Assembly (NCBI RefSeq): GCF_002236105.1
Contig: NZ_NIWU01000002.1
Span: 558,001 to 622,000 of the forward strand
Length of the DNA stretch: 64,000 nt
DNA from: Pseudomonas umsongensis
GTDB taxonomy: Bacteria; Pseudomonadota; Gammaproteobacteria; Pseudomonadales; Pseudomonadaceae
Reading direction: 5' to 3'
Below are positions 46,795 to 56,651 of this stretch, one piece after another (positions within the stretch are counted from its first letter, which is position 1; every line of letters starts with the position of its first letter). A program made the position numbers and the translations under genes. The notes beneath the pieces are model-generated. The model did not search any database. It was given only the letters and a program-made list of their open reading frames with translations, and was not told where the DNA came from.

Positions 46795-49359
46795 TCAGAT
46801 ATCCCACACCAGATTGATCGCGAAATTGCGTCCAGGCTGGGTCAGGCGATCGAGGTTGGCGGGCTGTGTCACCGAGGCTTCGCCGACGCTGTCGTAGCCG
46901 CGTACGTCATCCCACTGCCAGTACTTTTTGTCGGTCAGGTTGTACAGGCCGGCATTCACGGTCAGGTCGTCGGTCACCTTGTAGAAACCCGCCAGGTCGA
47001 GCACGCCGTAACCCGGTGTCTTGAACTGCGTGCTGGTGCCGTCCGGGGTGTTGAAGCTGGTGCTGTCGACCCGGGTCTTGCGTTTGACCAGGGTCCAGCT
47101 CAGCAATGTGCCGTACTTGTCCTGGTCATAGCCCAGACCGAATACGCCGGTCAGCGGGTTGATGCTGTTAAGAGGTTCGCCGCTGTCATCGTTGCGACCA
47201 TACAGGTAGGCCACAGAACCCTGGGTGTAGAGGCCACGCGGTGCGCCAAAGCTATCCAGGTTCAAGCGCCCCTTGAGCTCCAGGCCCTTGATGGTGGCGT
47301 GCTTGATGTTGTTGCTCTGGAAGGTGGTCTCGGTGTAGCCGGGAGTAATGGCGTTCTCGTCGATGAAGTCGCGATATTTGTTGTAGAACACCGCGATATC
47401 GAAAGTACCGGCCTCGAACTGCCCGCGCAGGCCGGTTTCATAACTCTTGCTCTTTTCTGGCTCGAGGTCGGGATTGGGCGCGACCTGATACCCGCCAGCC
47501 AGGTTTTCGAAGCGACCATAGAGAGCCTTGGCGGTCGGCGTGCGGAAGCCTTCAGCGTATTGGCCGTACCAGGTGTAGTTGTCATCGAAGCGGTAGGTCG
47601 TGCCGAATTTCGGTGACAGGCGATGCCAGGTTTTTTCGTCGTCGTTCACCTCACCGTTGCCGCTCTGGTCGGCAGTGGCCAGGAACTCTTTGGTCAGGTG
47701 CGGCTTGAGCTGGGTGTAGTCGTAGCGCAGGCCGGGCACGAAGGTCCAGTTGTTCCAGGCGATCTGGTCCTGGGCGAACAGGCTGTAGGTGTTGATGGTC
47801 GGATCCGGAAAATCACTGGCCGGGGTCAAAGTGTCGGCAGCGCTCGCAGCATTCATGACGCGGCAAGCGCCGGCCACGGTCAGGCAGGTGCCGCTACCGG
47901 TGCGCAGGCCGGTGACTTTGTCCTGCTTGATGGTGGTGCCATAAGTGATCGCATGGTCGGTGTCGGCAATGGCAAACGCCTTGTCAGCCTGGGCATCGAA
48001 TACCCATTGGCGATCCTTGTAGGTGGTATCGCGGTGACGCAGCACCGTGCGTGACGGTGCGTAGATTTCTTCGGTGCGCTGGTCGGTCTTGGCAATCTGG
48101 TAATTCAACGTCCACTTGATGTTGTCAGCCAGGAGGCTGTCCACAGCGAAACGGTGATCCAGGCCGAAGCGCTCGCGGGTGATGGTGTCGTTGCCGGTGC
48201 GCGATTTGTAGAAGCCGAAGCCGCGTCCTGCGTTGAACGGGCCACCCACGGCGCTTAGCTGATTGGTGTCGCGATCGTCCTTGTAGTGCTCGTAAGTCAA
48301 GCCGAAGCGCGCATCGTCGGCGTAGTTCCAGTCGAGCTTGGCCAGCACGTTGGTGGTGCGCACGTCCTCGGGGTTGGCTTCGGTGCGGTCCAGGCCGGTT
48401 CCACCGGTTTCGCCATGGGACTGCGTTTCGTGGCCATTGCGCTGGCTCAGGTGCAGCAAGCCGTCGAAGTCGCCGGTGCGACCGGCCACGGTGCCGGAGG
48501 TGAGCCAGCTTTCATCGGCCGAGCTGTAGCCGGTCTTAAGGCGAGCACCGACGTCCTGGCCTGGCTTGATGATGTCGTCCGGGTCCAGCGTGTAGTAGCT
48601 GACCGCGCCACCAATGGCGCTGCTGCCGTACAGCACCGAAGCCGGGCCGCGCAGTATTTCCACGCGCTTGACGATTTCCGGGTCGACATAGTTGCGGTTG
48701 GTCTGGGCGTACGGACCATTGAAGAAACCATCGGGCACCTGGACTCCGTCGACCTGGGTCAGCACGCGGTCACCGTCGATACCGCGGATGTTGTAGCCGG
48801 AAAGGCCCGCGCGGGTCCCGGTGCCGCCTACCGATACACCCGGTTCGTAGCGCACCAGATCCTTGATGCTGTTGACGTTGTTGCGGTCGAGTTCCTCGCG
48901 GGTGTGGACGGTGACGGTGCTGGGCACGCTGCTCACGTCCTGTTCCTGGCGCGTGGCGCTGATGGTCACCTGTTCCAGATTCAGGGTCCCGGCGCTGCTT
49001 CGGCGCTCCAGCACGATGTTGTTGTTGCCGAGTTTGCGATAGCTCAGGTTGGTCCCCACCAACAGGCGATCCAGGGCTTTTTCCGCTGGCAGCGATCCGC
49101 GTACGCCCGGTGAGTCCATCCCTTGCGCCAGTTCGGCTGAAAAGCCGACCTGCCAGCCGGTCACTGCGGTGAACGAATTGAGTGCCGACACCAGCGACTG
49201 TGGCGCAATGGCGAATGCGTAATCGCCCATTTTGCGCGCCGACTGTTCAGGGGCCGTGGCGGCCATGACGGGCACAGCACCGGCCATCAGAATGGCGGCG
49301 GTCAGCAGCGACAGTACGCAAGAAGGTGAACTAACTGGGCGGGTAAGGCGAGAGGACAT
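46795..49359 (-). CDS. hxuA: TonB-dependent heme receptor with signalling domain (HxuA type)
   Basis: 854 residues. Signal peptide MSSRLTRPVSSPSCVLSLLT to about residue 34; secretin/TonB N-terminal signalling domain (about 42-115, FAIAPQSLVSALNSFTAVTG), which contacts the anti-sigma protein; TonB box area LEQVTISATR; plug domain to about 240 with RVEILRGPASVLYG; then a 22-strand barrel with heme/hemoglobin receptor motifs and the usual terminal NLVWDI. Start has GGAG eight bases upstream. Downstream of hxuI and hxuR, upstream of hemO. The name follows the P. aeruginosa Hxu system; the exact heme source is inferred. Confidence 0.88.
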   Translation of the reverse strand: MSSRLTRPVSSPSCVLSLLTAAILMAGAVPVMAATAPEQSARKMGDYAFAIAPQSLVSALNSFTAVTGWQVGFSAELAQGMDSPGVRGSLPAEKALDRLLVGTNLSYRKLGNNNIVLERRSSAGTLNLEQVTISATRQEQDVSSVPSTVTVHTREELDRNNVNSIKDLVRYEPGVSVGGTGTRAGLSGYNIRGIDGDRVLTQVDGVQVPDGFFNGPYAQTNRNYVDPEIVKRVEILRGPASVLYGSSAIGGAVSYYTLDPDDIIKPGQDVGARLKTGYSSADESWLTSGTVAGRTGDFDGLLHLSQRNGHETQSHGETGGTGLDRTEANPEDVRTTNVLAKLDWNYADDARFGLTYEHYKDDRDTNQLSAVGGPFNAGRGFGFYKSRTGNDTITRERFGLDHRFAVDSLLADNIKWTLNYQIAKTDQRTEEIYAPSRTVLRHRDTTYKDRQWVFDAQADKAFAIADTDHAITYGTTIKQDKVTGLRTGSGTCLTVAGACRVMNAASAADTLTPASDFPDPTINTYSLFAQDQIAWNNWTFVPGLRYDYTQLKPHLTKEFLATADQSGNGEVNDDEKTWHRLSPKFGTTYRFDDNYTWYGQYAEGFRTPTAKALYGRFENLAGGYQVAPNPDLEPEKSKSYETGLRGQFEAGTFDIAVFYNKYRDFIDENAITPGYTETTFQSNNIKHATIKGLELKGRLNLDSFGAPRGLYTQGSVAYLYGRNDDSGEPLNSINPLTGVFGLGYDQDKYGTLLSWTLVKRKTRVDSTSFNTPDGTSTQFKTPGYGVLDLAGFYKVTDDLTVNAGLYNLTDKKYWQWDDVRGYDSVGEASVTQPANLDRLTQPGRNFAINLVWDI

Positions 49360-49412
49360 CGATAGCGCTCCGTGTCGCACGAATCTTTATAGGTGCTGAT
49401 TGGCATTTAGAG

Positions 49413-49429
49413 ATGCGAATCAATTGCAT
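49413..49429. promoter_or_regulatory. Imperfect palindrome in the hxuA promoter region
   Basis: ATGCGAATCAATTGCAT, arms ATGCGAAT/AATTGCAT with a central C, 54 bases upstream of hxuA. May be part of a sigma or regulator site; no identity claimed. Confidence 0.3.
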
Positions 49430-49465
49430 TGGCTATAACGAGACGTACGAGGTTCAGCTATCGAG

Positions 49466-49484
49466 TAAAAATAATTCTCATTTA
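49466..49484. promoter_or_regulatory. Candidate Fur box upstream of hxuA
   Basis: On the minus strand AAATGAGAATTATTTTTA, a typical iron-box variant rich in GAGAATTATT. It overlaps the stop codon of hxuR and lies in the 122-base leader of hxuA. Confidence 0.5.
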
Positions 49485-50450
49485 GTTCAAGATGACCAGC
49501 GCCGGGTATTCCTTGAGCTGTGCCGAGGCAATGTGAGCCAGCGAGCGGACCACGTCCAGCGGCTGGTCGAGACGATAATTTCCGGTCACGGCAACATTCG
49601 CCAACTGCTCATTGTTGTTGATGATCCAGCCCGGATAGTAGCGACGCAGCTCTGCCAGCACCTGGCTCAGCGGGCAGTTTTCAAACACCAGGCGACCCTG
49701 GACCCAGGCCAGGTCAGTGGCCGCATCCAGTTTGGCCGGCTGGTCGAAACCATTGGGGCCGATGCGGATGCTTTCCCCGGCTGTCAGGCGCACCCTCGCA
49801 TCGTCGTCGCCGGTGGCGCGCAAGTCGACATCCCCGCGCTGCACTCGAACCTGGGTTACGCCGTCGAGGTAACGCACGGCAAATGCCGTATCGCGAACAC
49901 TCGCGGTAACCAGGCCCGCGTCAATTTCCAACGGCAGACCGCGATGCGGCGGCACGTCGAAAAACGCCTCGCCCTGATACAGGCGGGCCACGCGCTTCTG
50001 GTCGTTGATGGTGCTGGAAAACGCCGAGTTGGTATTGAGCAGGACTTTCGAGCCGTCCTCCAGTTGCAGGCGCTGGCGTTCACCGACCACGGTCAGGTGA
50101 TCGGCCTGCAGGCGCATCGGCAGATTGCTGAAGCTGAACAACCCGAGGATCAGCACGGCGGCGGTGGCCAAGGGTCTCCAGTGCGGGCGCAGACGCGACA
50201 GCGCAGTGACTTTGACTGGGCTCGATGCCAGTTTTTGCGCGCATTGCGTGACTTGCGCACCGTTCCATATCGCCTGCGCCCTGGCGAACGCCTCGGCGTG
50301 CGCTGGGTCTGCCGCGAGCCATTGGTGGAACTGGCGGGTCTGTTCTTCGCTCGGGCTGTCCAACACGATCAGCCAGTCCAGGGCCTGGTCCATCGCCTCG
50401 GCTGTGGCCTGCGCCGGTGAGGGCGAAGGGGCGCGGTGGGTGTCCGTCAC
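49482..50450 (-). CDS. hxuR: FecR-family anti-sigma factor HxuR
   Basis: 322 residues. N-terminal cytoplasmic DUF4880-type domain (ALDWLIVLDSPSEEQTRQFH, then AHAEAFARAQAIW) binds the sigma factor; one membrane helix at about 93-108 (PLATAAVLILGLFSF); then the periplasmic FecR domain (GEAFFDVPPHRGLPLEI, FAVRYLDGVTQVRV) and a secretin-like C-terminal domain that receives the signal from the receptor. Located between the sigma gene and the receptor gene, in the standard order of cell-surface signalling systems. Confidence 0.92.
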   Translation of the reverse strand: MTDTHRAPSPSPAQATAEAMDQALDWLIVLDSPSEEQTRQFHQWLAADPAHAEAFARAQAIWNGAQVTQCAQKLASSPVKVTALSRLRPHWRPLATAAVLILGLFSFSNLPMRLQADHLTVVGERQRLQLEDGSKVLLNTNSAFSSTINDQKRVARLYQGEAFFDVPPHRGLPLEIDAGLVTASVRDTAFAVRYLDGVTQVRVQRGDVDLRATGDDDARVRLTAGESIRIGPNGFDQPAKLDAATDLAWVQGRLVFENCPLSQVLAELRRYYPGWIINNNEQLANVAVTGNYRLDQPLDVVRSLAHIASAQLKEYPALVILN

Positions 50451-50551
50451 GGTGTTTCCTCGGCGTGTCTGTGCACGGCTGTTTTTTTAGTGAAGCGCAA
50501 AAGAGGGCCAAGGGTAGCCCTGATGAACAAGGTCGTCGAGCCGCGGGTGGC

Positions 50552-51070
50552 TCAGTGGCCTTTCGACCGGTCGGCGACGCTGATGCAGATGGTCATGATC
50601 AACTTCAGCTCCTTCTGCACGGTACTGAGTGAGACGCCGAGTTTCTCGGCAATCTCCAGATAGCTATGGCCGTGCAGGCGGCTGAGGATGAAAATTTGCT
50701 GCTGGCGGGAGCTGAGTTGACTGAGGCGCACGTTCAAACGCTCGAGCAATTGTTCGGCATGGGCGGCGTCCTCGGCACTGCTGGCGGGGGCGGCAATACT
50801 TTCCACCACGTCCGGTGGCACGTCATCGACCATGGTGCGCGAGTGGATGCGCCGCGCGCGCAAATGGTCCAGTGCGAGGTTGCGGGCAGTCTGGAAAACG
50901 AAGGGTTCCAGGTGATCGATGGCTCGCTCGCCGAGTGCGCGGCTCACCCGCAGGTAAGTCTCCTGCATGAGGTCTTCGGCGGTGCTGTGATTGTTGACCA
51001 TCCGCTCCAGCGTGCGCAGCAGAGAGATTCGCTGGGAGATGAAGACGTCGTTGAAACGCGATTGACTCAC
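50552..51070 (-). CDS. hxuI: Iron-starvation ECF sigma factor HxuI
   Basis: 172 residues. Region 2 with the -10 reading helix DLMQETYLRVSRALGERAID, region 4 with LSQLSSRQQQIFILSRLHGH and SYLEIAEKLGVSLSTVQKEL. Starts at a GTG. FecI/HxuI-type sigma that directs transcription of the receptor gene when heme is bound outside. A perfect Fur box begins 26 bases upstream of the start. A 101-base gap separates it from hxuR, larger than usual for a sigma/anti-sigma pair. Confidence 0.92.
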   Translation of the reverse strand: MSQSRFNDVFISQRISLLRTLERMVNNHSTAEDLMQETYLRVSRALGERAIDHLEPFVFQTARNLALDHLRARRIHSRTMVDDVPPDVVESIAAPASSAEDAAHAEQLLERLNVRLSQLSSRQQQIFILSRLHGHSYLEIAEKLGVSLSTVQKELKLIMTICISVADRSKGH

Positions 51071-51095
51071 GGGAGGACCTGATCCATTTCGAGCG

Positions 51096-51114
51096 AATGA
51101 TAATGCTTATCATC
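51096..51114. promoter_or_regulatory. Fur box upstream of hxuI
   Basis: Around the palindrome ATGATAATGCTTATCAT at 51097-51113 (arms ATGATAA/TTATCAT around TGC). Close to the consensus GATAATGATAATCATTATC. Position indicates iron repression of the hxuIRA operon. Confidence 0.85.
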
Positions 51115-51147
51115 CGCTCTGGTGGTCAAGCCCTGATTTGTGAAGGT

Positions 51148-51612
51148 TTACGCCCGACCTTGCAAATACATGGGGTAATCCGGAATCCGATGACCGTGTG
51201 CCTGATCCATCAGCGGGCTGCTGAGCAGGTAGTCGGCGCTGCATTCATTGCACGCCACGGGAATGTTCCAGACCGCCGCGACCCGTAGCAATGCCTTGAT
51301 GTCGGGGTCGTGTGGCTGAGGTTCGAACGGGTCCCAGAAGAACACCAGCATGTCGACCCGTTGCTCGGCGATTCGCGCGCCGAGCTGTTGGTCACCGCCC
51401 AGCGGGCCGCTGATCATGCTCTCCACCGGCAGGTCGAGGCGTTGTTGCAATAACAAACCGGTGGTGCCGGTGGCGACCAGTTCATGTTGCGCGAGCCGGT
51501 CTTTCTGCCGTTCCGCCCAGTCCAGCAAAAACACTTTGCAGTGGTCATGGGCGACCAGGGCGATACGCTTGCGCGCAGCCATGGTTTTTTGGGTAAACGT
51601 AATGCCGATCAT
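51148..51612 (-). CDS. mgsA: Methylglyoxal synthase
   Basis: Converts dihydroxyacetone phosphate to methylglyoxal and phosphate, a bypass of lower glycolysis. 154 residues, normal length. Substrate motifs: ALVAHDHCK (catalytic His), VATGTTG, SGPLGGDQQLGARI (phosphate-binding loop and catalytic Asp), DMLVFFWDPFEPQPHDPDIK (Asp/His). It lies 155 bases downstream of gap on the same strand with a REP palindrome between, a good functional pairing with glyceraldehyde 3-phosphate metabolism. Confidence 0.95.
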   Translation of the reverse strand: MIGITFTQKTMAARKRIALVAHDHCKVFLLDWAERQKDRLAQHELVATGTTGLLLQQRLDLPVESMISGPLGGDQQLGARIAEQRVDMLVFFWDPFEPQPHDPDIKALLRVAAVWNIPVACNECSADYLLSSPLMDQAHGHRIPDYPMYLQGRA

Positions 51613-51642
51613 GGGTACAGCTCCAAAGCTTTATGCGTCCTG

Positions 51643-51727
51643 TGTAGGAGCTGCCGCAGGCTGCGATCTTTTGATCTTGTTTCTAAAAAACAAAATCAAA
51701 AGATCGCAGCCTGCGGCAGCTCCTACA
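51643..51727. repeat. REP palindrome, GCAGGCTGCGATC type
   Basis: TGTAGGAGCTGCCGCAGGCT on the left is the exact inverse of AGCCTGCGGCAGCTCCTACA on the right; the whole is a near-perfect long hairpin between gap and mgsA. Confidence 0.9.
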
Positions 51728-51767
51728 GGATTGCGTCAACGCGGAACGAGTCGTCGTAATTCATCGC

Positions 51768-52769
51768 TTATTCGGCGTTGCACAGCGCCAGGCAGTTATC
51801 GAGCATGCGGTTGGAGAAGCCCCATTCGTTGTCGTACCAGGCCAGCACCTTGAGCAGCTTGCCGCTGGACTTGGTGTGGTTGGCGTCGAAGATCGACGAC
51901 AGCGGGTTATGGTTGAAGTCGCTGGAGACCAGCGGCAAGGTGTTGTAGCCGAGAATTTTCGAGTGCTGGCTGGCTTGCTTGAGCAGTGCATTGACCTCTT
52001 GTGCGCTGGCTTCTTTTTTCAGCTGCACGGTCAGGTCGACCAGGGATACGTTGATCACCGGCACGCGCACCGCCATGCCCGTCAATTTGCCCGCCAGTTC
52101 CGGCAGCACCAGGCCGACCGCTTCAGCCGCACCGGTCTTGCTCGGGATCATGTTCTGCGTGGCCGAACGGGCGCGGTACGGGTCGGTGTGGTAGACGTCG
52201 GTCAGGTTCTGGTCGTTGGTGTAGGCATGGATGGTGGTCATCAGGCCACTTTCGATGCCCAGTTCGCGGTGCAGCACCTGGGCCACCGGGGCCAGGCAGT
52301 TGGTGGTGCACGAGGCGTTTGAAATAATCTGGTGCGACTGGCGCAGAATGTCGTGGTTGACCCCATATACCACGGTGGCGTCGGCACCCGTGGCCGGGGC
52401 CGAGATAATCACTTTGCGTGCACCGGCCGTAATATGCGCGGCGGCTTTGGCGCGGTCGGTGAACAGACCGGTACATTCGAACACCACATCAATCTTTTCC
52501 GCGGCCCAGGGCAAGTCGGCCGGATTGCGAATGGCGCTGACCGCGATACGGTCGCCGTTGACGGTCAGGCTTTCCTGATCATGCTGGACATCGGCGTCGA
52601 ACGTGCCGTGAACCGTGTCGTACTTGAGCAAATGCGCATTGATTGCGCTGTCACCCAGGTCGTTGATGGCGACGATCTGCAGATCCTGGCGATAGCCTTG
52701 GGTATAGAGTGCTCGGAGGACGTTGCGACCAATACGGCCAAAACCATTGATTGCGATTCGTAGAGTCAT
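51768..52769 (-). CDS. gap: Glyceraldehyde-3-phosphate dehydrogenase, type I
   Basis: 333 residues. NAD site GFGRIGRN at residues 8-15; catalytic cysteine in [10 protein letters not shown] at about 153; catalytic His in [12 protein letters not shown] at about 180; [15 protein letters not shown] follows. Divergent from edd with two HexR-type sites between them. Together with edd, glk and the gts genes it is the glucose-induced GAPDH (gap-1/gapA of other pseudomonads). Confidence 0.97.
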   Translation of the reverse strand: MTLRIAINGFGRIGRNVLRALYTQGYRQDLQIVAINDLGDSAINAHLLKYDTVHGTFDADVQHDQESLTVNGDRIAVSAIRNPADLPWAAEKIDVVFECTGLFTDRAKAAAHITAGARKVIISAPATGADATVVYGVNHDILRQSHQIISNASCTTNCLAPVAQVLHRELGIESGLMTTIHAYTNDQNLTDVYHTDPYRARSATQNMIPSKTGAAEAVGLVLPELAGKLTGMAVRVPVINVSLVDLTVQLKKEASAQEVNALLKQASQHSKILGYNTLPLVSSDFNHNPLSSIFDANHTKSSGKLLKVLAWYDNEWGFSNRMLDNCLALCNAE

Positions 52770-52792
52770 TTGTCAGCGCCGCCGTCGTTTTG

Positions 52793-52807
52793 TTGTTGGA
52801 ATTACAA
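52793..52807. promoter_or_regulatory. HexR operator on the gap side
   Basis: TTGTTGGAATTACAA, an exact TTGT-N7-ACAA. HexR, released by 2-keto-3-deoxy-6-phosphogluconate, is known to repress zwf, edd and gap promoters in Pseudomonas through this consensus. 24 bases upstream of the gap start. Confidence 0.85.
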
Positions 52808-52854
52808 GATTATTCGCAAAAAAATAGAAAACAAGCCTTTTTAATGGCAATATT

Positions 52855-52869
52855 TTGTTCAATCTACAA
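52855..52869. promoter_or_regulatory. HexR operator on the edd side
   Basis: TTGTTCAATCTACAA, also an exact TTGT-N7-ACAA, in the same orientation 62 bases from the first. 121 bases upstream of edd. Confidence 0.85.
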
Positions 52870-52989
52870 CGAGTGACCTGAATCAACTGGTCCGAATGGT
52901 CAGAAAAGCCGTCTGTCATCCCATCGACACCGGTGTTTGATCAGCATAGACAATCAGGTCGCCACATCCGTTAGCCTGGAGTTCTACAC

Positions 52990-54816
52990 ATGCATCCCCG
53001 CGTACTTGAGGTCACCGAACGGCTTATCGCCCGCAGCCGCGCCACGCGTGAGGCTTACCTTGCACTGATCCGTGATGCCGCCAGCGACGGTCCGATGCGC
53101 GGTAAGCTGCAATGCGCCAACTTCGCCCACGGCGTGGCCGGTTGCGGCAGCGACGACAAGAACAGCCTGCGGATGATGAACTCCGCCAACATCGCGATTG
53201 TTTCGTCATATAACGACATGCTCTCGGCGCACCAGCCGTACGAAGTCTTCCCGGAGCTGATCAAGAAAGCCCTGCGCGAAATCGGTTCCGTCGGCCAGTT
53301 CGCCGGCGGCACCCCGGCCATGTGCGATGGCGTGACCCAGGGCGAGCCGGGCATGGAACTGAGCCTGCCGAGCCGTGAAGTGATCGCGCTGTCCACCGCC
53401 GTGGCGCTCTCGCACAACATGTTCGATGGCGCGCTGATGCTCGGCATCTGCGACAAGATCGTCCCGGGCCTGATGATGGGCGCGCTGCGCTTCGGCCATC
53501 TGCCGATGATCTTCGTGCCGGGCGGGCCGATGGTGTCGGGTATTTCCAACAAGCAGAAAGCCGACGTGCGCCAGCGCTACGCCGAAGGCAAGGCCAGCCG
53601 TGAAGAGCTGCTGGAGTCGGAAATGAACTCCTACCACAGCCCTGGCACCTGCACCTTCTACGGCACCGCCAACACCAACCAGTTGCTGATGGAAGTCATG
53701 GGCCTGCATTTGCCGGGCGCTTCCTTCGTCAACCCGAACACGCCACTGCGCGACGCCCTGACCCGCGAAGCGGCGCACCAGGTGACGCGCATTACCAAAC
53801 AGAACGGCGACTACCTGCCGATCGGCGAAATCGTCGACGAGCGTTCGCTGGTCAACTCCATCGTTGCCCTGCACGCCACCGGCGGCTCGACCAACCACAC
53901 GTTGCACATGCCGGCGATTGCCATGGCGGCGGGCATCCAGTTGACCTGGCAAGACATGGCCGACCTCTCCGAAGTCGTGCCGACCCTGAGCCACGTCTAC
54001 CCGAACGGCAAGGCCGACATCAACCACTTCCAGGCCGCGGGCGGCATGTCGTTCCTGATCCGCGAACTGCTGGACGCCGGGTTGCTCCACGAAAACGTCA
54101 ACACCGTGCTGGGCCACGGATTGCGCCGCTACACCATGGAACCGTTCCTCGATAACGGCGAACTGGTCTGGCGCGAAGGCATCACCGAAAGCCTCGACGA
54201 AAGCATCCTGCGTCCGGTTGCCCGGGCGTTCTCGCCGGAGGGCGGCCTGCGTGTGATGGAAGGCAACCTCGGTCGCGGCGTGATGAAGGTGTCGGCCGTG
54301 GCATTGGAAAACCAGATCGTCGAAGCGCCGGCCATGGTGTTCCAGGATCAGCAAGACCTGGCTGATGCGTTCAAGGCCGGTTTGCTGGAGAAGGATTTCG
54401 TCGCGGTGATGCGTTTCCAGGGCCCGCGTTCCAATGGTATGCCGGAATTGCACAAAATGACGCCGTTCCTCGGCGTGCTGCAGGATCGCGGCTTCAAGGT
54501 TGCCCTGGTCACTGACGGGCGCATGTCCGGCGCGTCGGGGAAAATCCCGGCGGCCATCCACGTCAGCCCCGAGGCCTACGTGGGTGGGCCTTTGGCGCGG
54601 GTGCAGGAGGGCGATATCATCCGCGTCGATGGCGTCAAAGGCACCCTGGAGCTTAAGGTGGACGCCGAAGAGTTCGCAGCGCGCACGCCGGCCAAGGGCC
54701 TGTTGGGCAACAACATCGGCACCGGTCGCGAACTGTTTGGTTTCATGCGCATGGCCTTCAGCTCGGCAGAGCAGGGGGCCAGCGCCTTCACTTCTGCCCT
54801 GGAGACGCTTAATTGA
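52990..54816 (+). CDS. edd: 6-Phosphogluconate dehydratase
   Basis: First enzyme of the Entner-Doudoroff pathway, 608 residues. The iron-sulfur dehydratase pattern (IlvD/Edd family) is intact: [62 protein letters not shown] and [13 protein letters not shown], giving the cluster cysteines. Start [12 protein letters not shown] has GGAG eight bases upstream. glk begins inside its stop codon. Regulated by HexR sites upstream. Confidence 0.97.
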   Translation: MHPRVLEVTERLIARSRATREAYLALIRDAASDGPMRGKLQCANFAHGVAGCGSDDKNSLRMMNSANIAIVSSYNDMLSAHQPYEVFPELIKKALREIGSVGQFAGGTPAMCDGVTQGEPGMELSLPSREVIALSTAVALSHNMFDGALMLGICDKIVPGLMMGALRFGHLPMIFVPGGPMVSGISNKQKADVRQRYAEGKASREELLESEMNSYHSPGTCTFYGTANTNQLLMEVMGLHLPGASFVNPNTPLRDALTREAAHQVTRITKQNGDYLPIGEIVDERSLVNSIVALHATGGSTNHTLHMPAIAMAAGIQLTWQDMADLSEVVPTLSHVYPNGKADINHFQAAGGMSFLIRELLDAGLLHENVNTVLGHGLRRYTMEPFLDNGELVWREGITESLDESILRPVARAFSPEGGLRVMEGNLGRGVMKVSAVALENQIVEAPAMVFQDQQDLADAFKAGLLEKDFVAVMRFQGPRSNGMPELHKMTPFLGVLQDRGFKVALVTDGRMSGASGKIPAAIHVSPEAYVGGPLARVQEGDIIRVDGVKGTLELKVDAEEFAARTPAKGLLGNNIGTGRELFGFMRMAFSSAEQGASAFTSALETLN

Positions 54817-55763
54817 AACTGGCTTTGGTCGGTGACATCGGTGGCACCAACGCACGGTTCGCGTTGTGGAAAAACCAGCAGCTGGAATCGGTCCAGGTGC
54901 TGGCGACGGCCGACCATGCCAGCCCGGAAGAGGCCATCAGCCTCTACCTGGACGGGCTGGGCCTGGCGCCGGGTGCGATCGGTTCGGTGTGCCTGTCGGT
55001 GGCAGGCCCCGTGAGCGGCGACGAATTCAAGTTCACCAACAATCACTGGCGCCTGAGCCGCAAGGGTTTTTGCCAGGCCTTGCAGGTGGATCAACTGCTG
55101 TTGGTCAACGATTTCTCGGCCATGGCCCTGGGCATGACGCGTTTGCAGCCGGGCGAATTCCGCGTGGTCTGCGAAGGCACGCCGGAGCCGTTGCGCCCGG
55201 CGGTGGTCATTGGCCCGGGCACGGGTTTGGGTGTCGGCACCCTGCTAGATCTCGGGGAAGGGCGTTTTGCCCCGCTGCCGGGGGAGGGCGGTCACGTCGA
55301 TCTGCCGCTGAGCAGTCCGCGCGAGACTCAACTGTGGCAGCAGATCTTCAACGAGATCGGACATGTCAGCGCCGAAACGGCATTGAGCGGCGGCGGCTTG
55401 CCCCGAGTCTATCGGGCGATCTGTGCGGTGGACGGCCACGAGCCGGTGCTCGACACGCCAGAAGCGATTACGGCTGCCGGTCTGGCGGGTGATCCGATTG
55501 CATTGGAAGTACTCGAGCAATTCTGCTGCTGGCTCGGTCGCGTGGCGGGCAACAACGTGCTGACCACCGGTGCGCGTGGTGGCGTGTACATCGTTGGCGG
55601 GGTGATTCCACGCTTCGCCGATTTCTTCCTCGAAAGTGGTTTCGCCCGGTGCTTTGCCGACAAGGGGTGCATGAGCGATTACTTCAAAGGGATACCGGTG
55701 TGGCTGGTGACGGCGCCGTATTCGGGGCTGGTTGGTGCGGGTGTGGCGCTGGAGCAGGCATAA
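54813..55763 (+). CDS. glk: Glucokinase
   Basis: ATP-dependent glucose kinase of 316 residues. Phosphate site [15 protein letters not shown] at residues 4-18; glucose-binding pattern FTNNHW and [13 protein letters not shown]; adenosine motif [16 protein letters not shown] near residue 155. Starts at a TTG whose bases overlap the TGA of edd (ATTGA), so translation is coupled to edd. Followed by a REP pair and then gltR. Confidence 0.95.
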   Translation: MKLALVGDIGGTNARFALWKNQQLESVQVLATADHASPEEAISLYLDGLGLAPGAIGSVCLSVAGPVSGDEFKFTNNHWRLSRKGFCQALQVDQLLLVNDFSAMALGMTRLQPGEFRVVCEGTPEPLRPAVVIGPGTGLGVGTLLDLGEGRFAPLPGEGGHVDLPLSSPRETQLWQQIFNEIGHVSAETALSGGGLPRVYRAICAVDGHEPVLDTPEAITAAGLAGDPIALEVLEQFCCWLGRVAGNNVLTTGARGGVYIVGGVIPRFADFFLESGFARCFADKGCMSDYFKGIPVWLVTAPYSGLVGAGVALEQA

Positions 55764-55778
55764 GATCGCGTCGTGCCA

Positions 55779-55842
55779 TTCGCGAGCAGGCTCGCTCCCA
55801 CAGGATCGCCGATAATCTTGTGGGAGCGAGCCTGCTCGCGAA
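55779..55842. repeat. REP pair, TGTGGGAGCGAGC type
   Basis: TTCGCGAGCAGGCTCGCTCC and TTGTGGGAGCGAGCCTGCTC in inverted order, separated by only about 15 bases. Between glk and gltR, inside a presumed operon, where it may affect mRNA ends. Confidence 0.85.
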
Positions 55843-55919
55843 GAGGCCCGCACAGACACCAAAGATTTACGCTCAATCAGGCATAATCCGCCCAATTCAA
55901 ACAACAAGGACGCCGCCCC

Positions 55920-56651
55920 GTGAGCTCAGTCAACAAGTCGATTTTGTTGGTCGATGACGATCAGGAGATACGCGAGTTGCTGGACACCTACCTGACCCGC
56001 GCCGGGTTCCAGGTGCGTACCACGCCCGATGGAGCGGGCTTTCGCCAGGCCCTCAACGAGGCCCCCAGCGACCTGGTGATCCTTGACGTGATGCTGCCGG
56101 ACGAAGACGGTTTCAGCCTGTGTCGCTGGATTCGCCAGCACCCGCGCCAGTCGCAGGTGCCGATCATCATGCTCACCGCCAGTTCCGACGAGGCCGACCG
56201 GGTCATCGGCCTGGAACTGGGCGCCGACGACTACCTAGGCAAACCTTTCAGCCCTCGCGAATTGCAAGCACGCATCAAGGCTTTGCTGCGCCGGGCGCAG
56301 TTCGGTCAGGAGCGCTCCGGCAGCGAAGTGCTGGCCTTCGATGACTGGCGCCTGGACATGGTCAGCCATCGCCTGTTTCACATCGATGGCGAAGAGGTGA
56401 TTCTGTCCGGTGCCGATTTCGCCCTGTTGAAGCTGTTTCTCGACCATCCGCAGGAAATCCTCGACCGCGACACGATTGGCAACGCCACCCGTGGCCGCGA
56501 CTTGATGCCTCTGGATCGCATCGTCGACATGGCGGTCAGTCGCTTGCGCCAACGCCTGCGCGATACGGAAAAACCACCGCGACTGATTCGCACCGTACGG
56601 GGCAGCGGTTATCAGTTGGCAGCCAGTGTGGTTGCCTCCAATGGTCACTGA
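55920..56651 (+). CDS. gltR: Response regulator GltR
   Basis: 243 residues from a GTG with AAGGA ten bases upstream. Receiver domain with phospho-acceptor Asp in LVILDVMLPDEDG and conserved Lys in LGKPFSPREL; OmpR/PhoB-type winged helix in the C-terminal half (EVILSGADFALLKLFLDHPQ, LRQRLRD, IRTVRGSGYQL). With the following kinase it controls glucose transport genes in Pseudomonas. It overlaps gtrS by 11 bases. Confidence 0.94.
   Translation: MSSVNKSILLVDDDQEIRELLDTYLTRAGFQVRTTPDGAGFRQALNEAPSDLVILDVMLPDEDGFSLCRWIRQHPRQSQVPIIMLTASSDEADRVIGLELGADDYLGKPFSPRELQARIKALLRRAQFGQERSGSEVLAFDDWRLDMVSHRLFHIDGEEVILSGADFALLKLFLDHPQEILDRDTIGNATRGRDLMPLDRIVDMAVSRLRQRLRDTEKPPRLIRTVRGSGYQLAASVVASNGH

Noticed and set aside
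49413..49429. ATGCGAATCAATTGCAT palindrome as a second Fur box
   Set aside because: It lacks the GATAAT/ATTATC hexamers; kept only as an unassigned palindrome.
53206..54855. 549-codon open frame on the minus strand across edd
   Set aside because: It mirrors edd exactly, with the low-complexity His/Arg/Gln-rich translation typical of antisense frames in GC-rich genes; edd is a full-length, well-conserved enzyme.
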